DNA of 64,000 bases from positions 166,424-230,423 of the forward strand of contig SBLD01000001.1 in NCBI GenBank assembly GCA_004551485.1, written 5' to 3'. This document shows, one piece after another, positions 62,853-64,000 of this stretch. The notes under the pieces were generated by a model. The model did no database searches. It was not told the origin of the DNA and saw nothing but the letters and a program-made list of their open reading frames with translations. This DNA comes from Billgrantia azerbaijanica (GTDB lineage: Bacteria > Pseudomonadota > Gammaproteobacteria > Pseudomonadales > Halomonadaceae). A program made the translations under genes and the position numbers. The first letter of the stretch is position 1; the number at the start of each line of letters is the position of its first letter.

Positions 62853-64000
62853 TCGCGGTCGACGGCTCGCTCAAGGCGCGCCTGGCGGTCTGGCTGCTGG
62901 TCACCGTCTCGGGGCTCGGCGCGCTGCTGATGCTCGAGGCCTACTTCACCACCCGCCGCGCCGCCGAGCGCGCCTACGACAGCCAGCTCGAGGCGGCGGC
63001 GCTGACCATCGCCGAGGCCGTGCAGTGGCAGGAGGGCCGGCCGCTGGTGGAGGTGCCCGCCGCGGCGCTGCAGATACTCGCCACCCGCCACCAGGAGCGG
63101 GTCTTCTACGCGGTGCTCGACGACGCCGGCCGGCGCATCTCGGCCAACCTCGACCTGACCATTCCCGCCGAGGCCCGCGCCGCGGCCGCCCACGCGCCGC
63201 TGTGGCGCGACCTGCGCCACGCCGGCAGCGGCTGGCGCCTGCACGGCCGCGAGCACGACTCGGCGGGCTGGGAGACCCAGGACCCGGTGCAGGTCTGGGT
63301 CGGCCACACCCTGAGCGGGCGCCAGGCGCTGGCCGGCGAGCTGTTCCAGCGCACCGTGATTCGCTTCCTGGCCATGGTGCTGCTGGCCGGGCTGCTGATG
63401 CTGCTGGCGATGCGCGTGGCGCTGACGCCCATGCGCCGGCTGCGCCACCTGCTGCGCCGCCGCGAGGCCGACGACATGCGCCCGCTGGATGCGCGGGTGC
63501 CGGAGGAGCTGCGCGAGATGGCCGAGACCCTCGACACCCTGTTCGCCCGCCAGCGCGAGAGCCGCGACGCGCTGCTGCGCTTCACCGCCGACGCCAGCCA
63601 CCAGCTCAAGACCCCGCTGGCCGGGCTGCAGAGCACCAGCGAGCTGGCGCTGAAGAGCCACCAACCCGACGAATGGCGCCGGGCGCTGGAGGCGGTCCAC
63701 GCGGGCACCCAGCGCACCAGCCGCCTGGCCGGCCAGCTGCTCAGCCTGGCGCGACTGCGCCACGTCGGCGACGGCGGCGCCCTCGAACCCCTCGACCTGG
63801 CGGCGCTGCTGCGCGACACGGTGCTCGACTGGGCCGGGCGCGAGGTCGCCGCCGATCACGACCTGGGACTCGCCGAGCTGCCTGCCGCGCCGGTGACCGT
63901 GCGCGGCGAGCCCTGGGCACTGCGCGAGCTGCTCGGCAACCTGATCGACAATGCCCTGCGCTACACGCCGCCGGGCAGCGAGATCACCCTGGGGCTCGCG
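62849..64000 (+). CDS. tctE: Sensor histidine kinase TctE (cut by window end)
   Basis: 384 residues visible. Helix 1 (about 10-30), periplasmic sensor (about 35-165), helix 2 (about 170-190), a HAMP-like linker, H box FTADASHQLKTPLAGL and N box NLIDNALRYTPPGSE; the G boxes lie beyond the window. GTG start overlapping the tctD stop (GTGA), with GGAGG about 10 bp upstream. Confidence 0.92.
   Translation, partial: MIAVDGSLKARLAVWLLVTVSGLGALLMLEAYFTTRRAAERAYDSQLEAAALTIAEAVQWQEGRPLVEVPAAALQILATRHQERVFYAVLDDAGRRISANLDLTIPAEARAAAAHAPLWRDLRHAGSGWRLHGREHDSAGWETQDPVQVWVGHTLSGRQALAGELFQRTVIRFLAMVLLAGLLMLLAMRVALTPMRRLRHLLRRREADDMRPLDARVPEELREMAETLDTLFARQRESRDALLRFTADASHQLKTPLAGLQSTSELALKSHQPDEWRRALEAVHAGTQRTSRLAGQLLSLARLRHVGDGGALEPLDLAALLRDTVLDWAGREVAADHDLGLAELPAAPVTVRGEPWALRELLGNLIDNALRYTPPGSEITLGLA

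Overview
The window reads as an ordinary chromosomal segment of a high-GC gammaproteobacterium, most likely Halomonas or a close relative (Halomonadaceae). This is inferred from gene content and order: the smc-zipA-ligA block, a complete ccmABCDEFGHI cytochrome c maturation operon, an oadGAB sodium-pump oxaloacetate decarboxylase, cysI with a DUF934 partner, a glrK-qseG-glrR block and a tctCBA/tctDE carboxylate uptake system. I see no prophage, insertion sequence, integron or CRISPR array. The interest lies mainly in intergenic regulation and in a few unusual proteins.

Layout. 0-5 kb: twin tRNA-Arg(ACG) genes, dusC, then oadGAB. 5-6.4 kb: an S24 (LexA/UmuD-type) peptidase gene without a DNA-binding domain, behind a clear promoter with a consensus LexA box, and overlapping yigZ. 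6.4-13.5 kb: the ccm operon, with overlapping or tightly spaced genes. 13.5-21.3 kb: smc, zipA, ligA, yheU. 21.3-25 kb: a TetR-HlyD-ATPase-permease export operon. 25-27.8 kb: a membrane GGDEF-EAL protein whose periplasmic domain has a heme c motif, with an FNR/ANR-like box upstream. 27.9-33.9 kb: housekeeping genes (mnmC, YciI family, PHP phosphatase, yciO, potassium channel, CYTH protein), with a cluster of DnaA boxes upstream of mnmC. 34-37.5 kb: DUF47-pitA phosphate uptake and argA.

37.5-41.9 kb is the most notable part. An 850-bp stretch without a credible gene holds a near-consensus sigma-54 promoter, then about 470 nt rich in stable hairpins, then a strong intrinsic terminator. Next come glrK-qseG-glrR, whose response regulator is a sigma-54 activator with a GAFTGA loop. 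In enterobacteria the sRNA GlmY sits in exactly this place and is driven by sigma-54 and GlrR, but it is only about 180 nt long. I read this as a large, GlrR-dependent structured RNA in the GlmY position.

42-48.5 kb: xseA, then a four-gene run (PhoD-like phosphatase, small accessory protein, GMC oxidoreductase, alpha/beta hydrolase with a cysteine nucleophile). 48.5-57.8 kb: a minus-strand cysI-DUF934-cidA-lrgB-ccoG run, a MocR-type (GntR plus aminotransferase) regulator, and a cyanide-insensitive-type cydAB operon with a 43-aa DUF2474-like protein. A bipartite element, CTGATATG-N16-CTGA[G/C][T/C]CTGT[T/C], occurs three times: before cysI, before the regulator and before cydA. It defines a probable local MocR regulon linking sulfite reduction to the bd-type oxidase. 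57.9-64 kb: an AbrB-family membrane protein, then tctCBA and the divergent two-component genes tctDE, the last cut by the window end.
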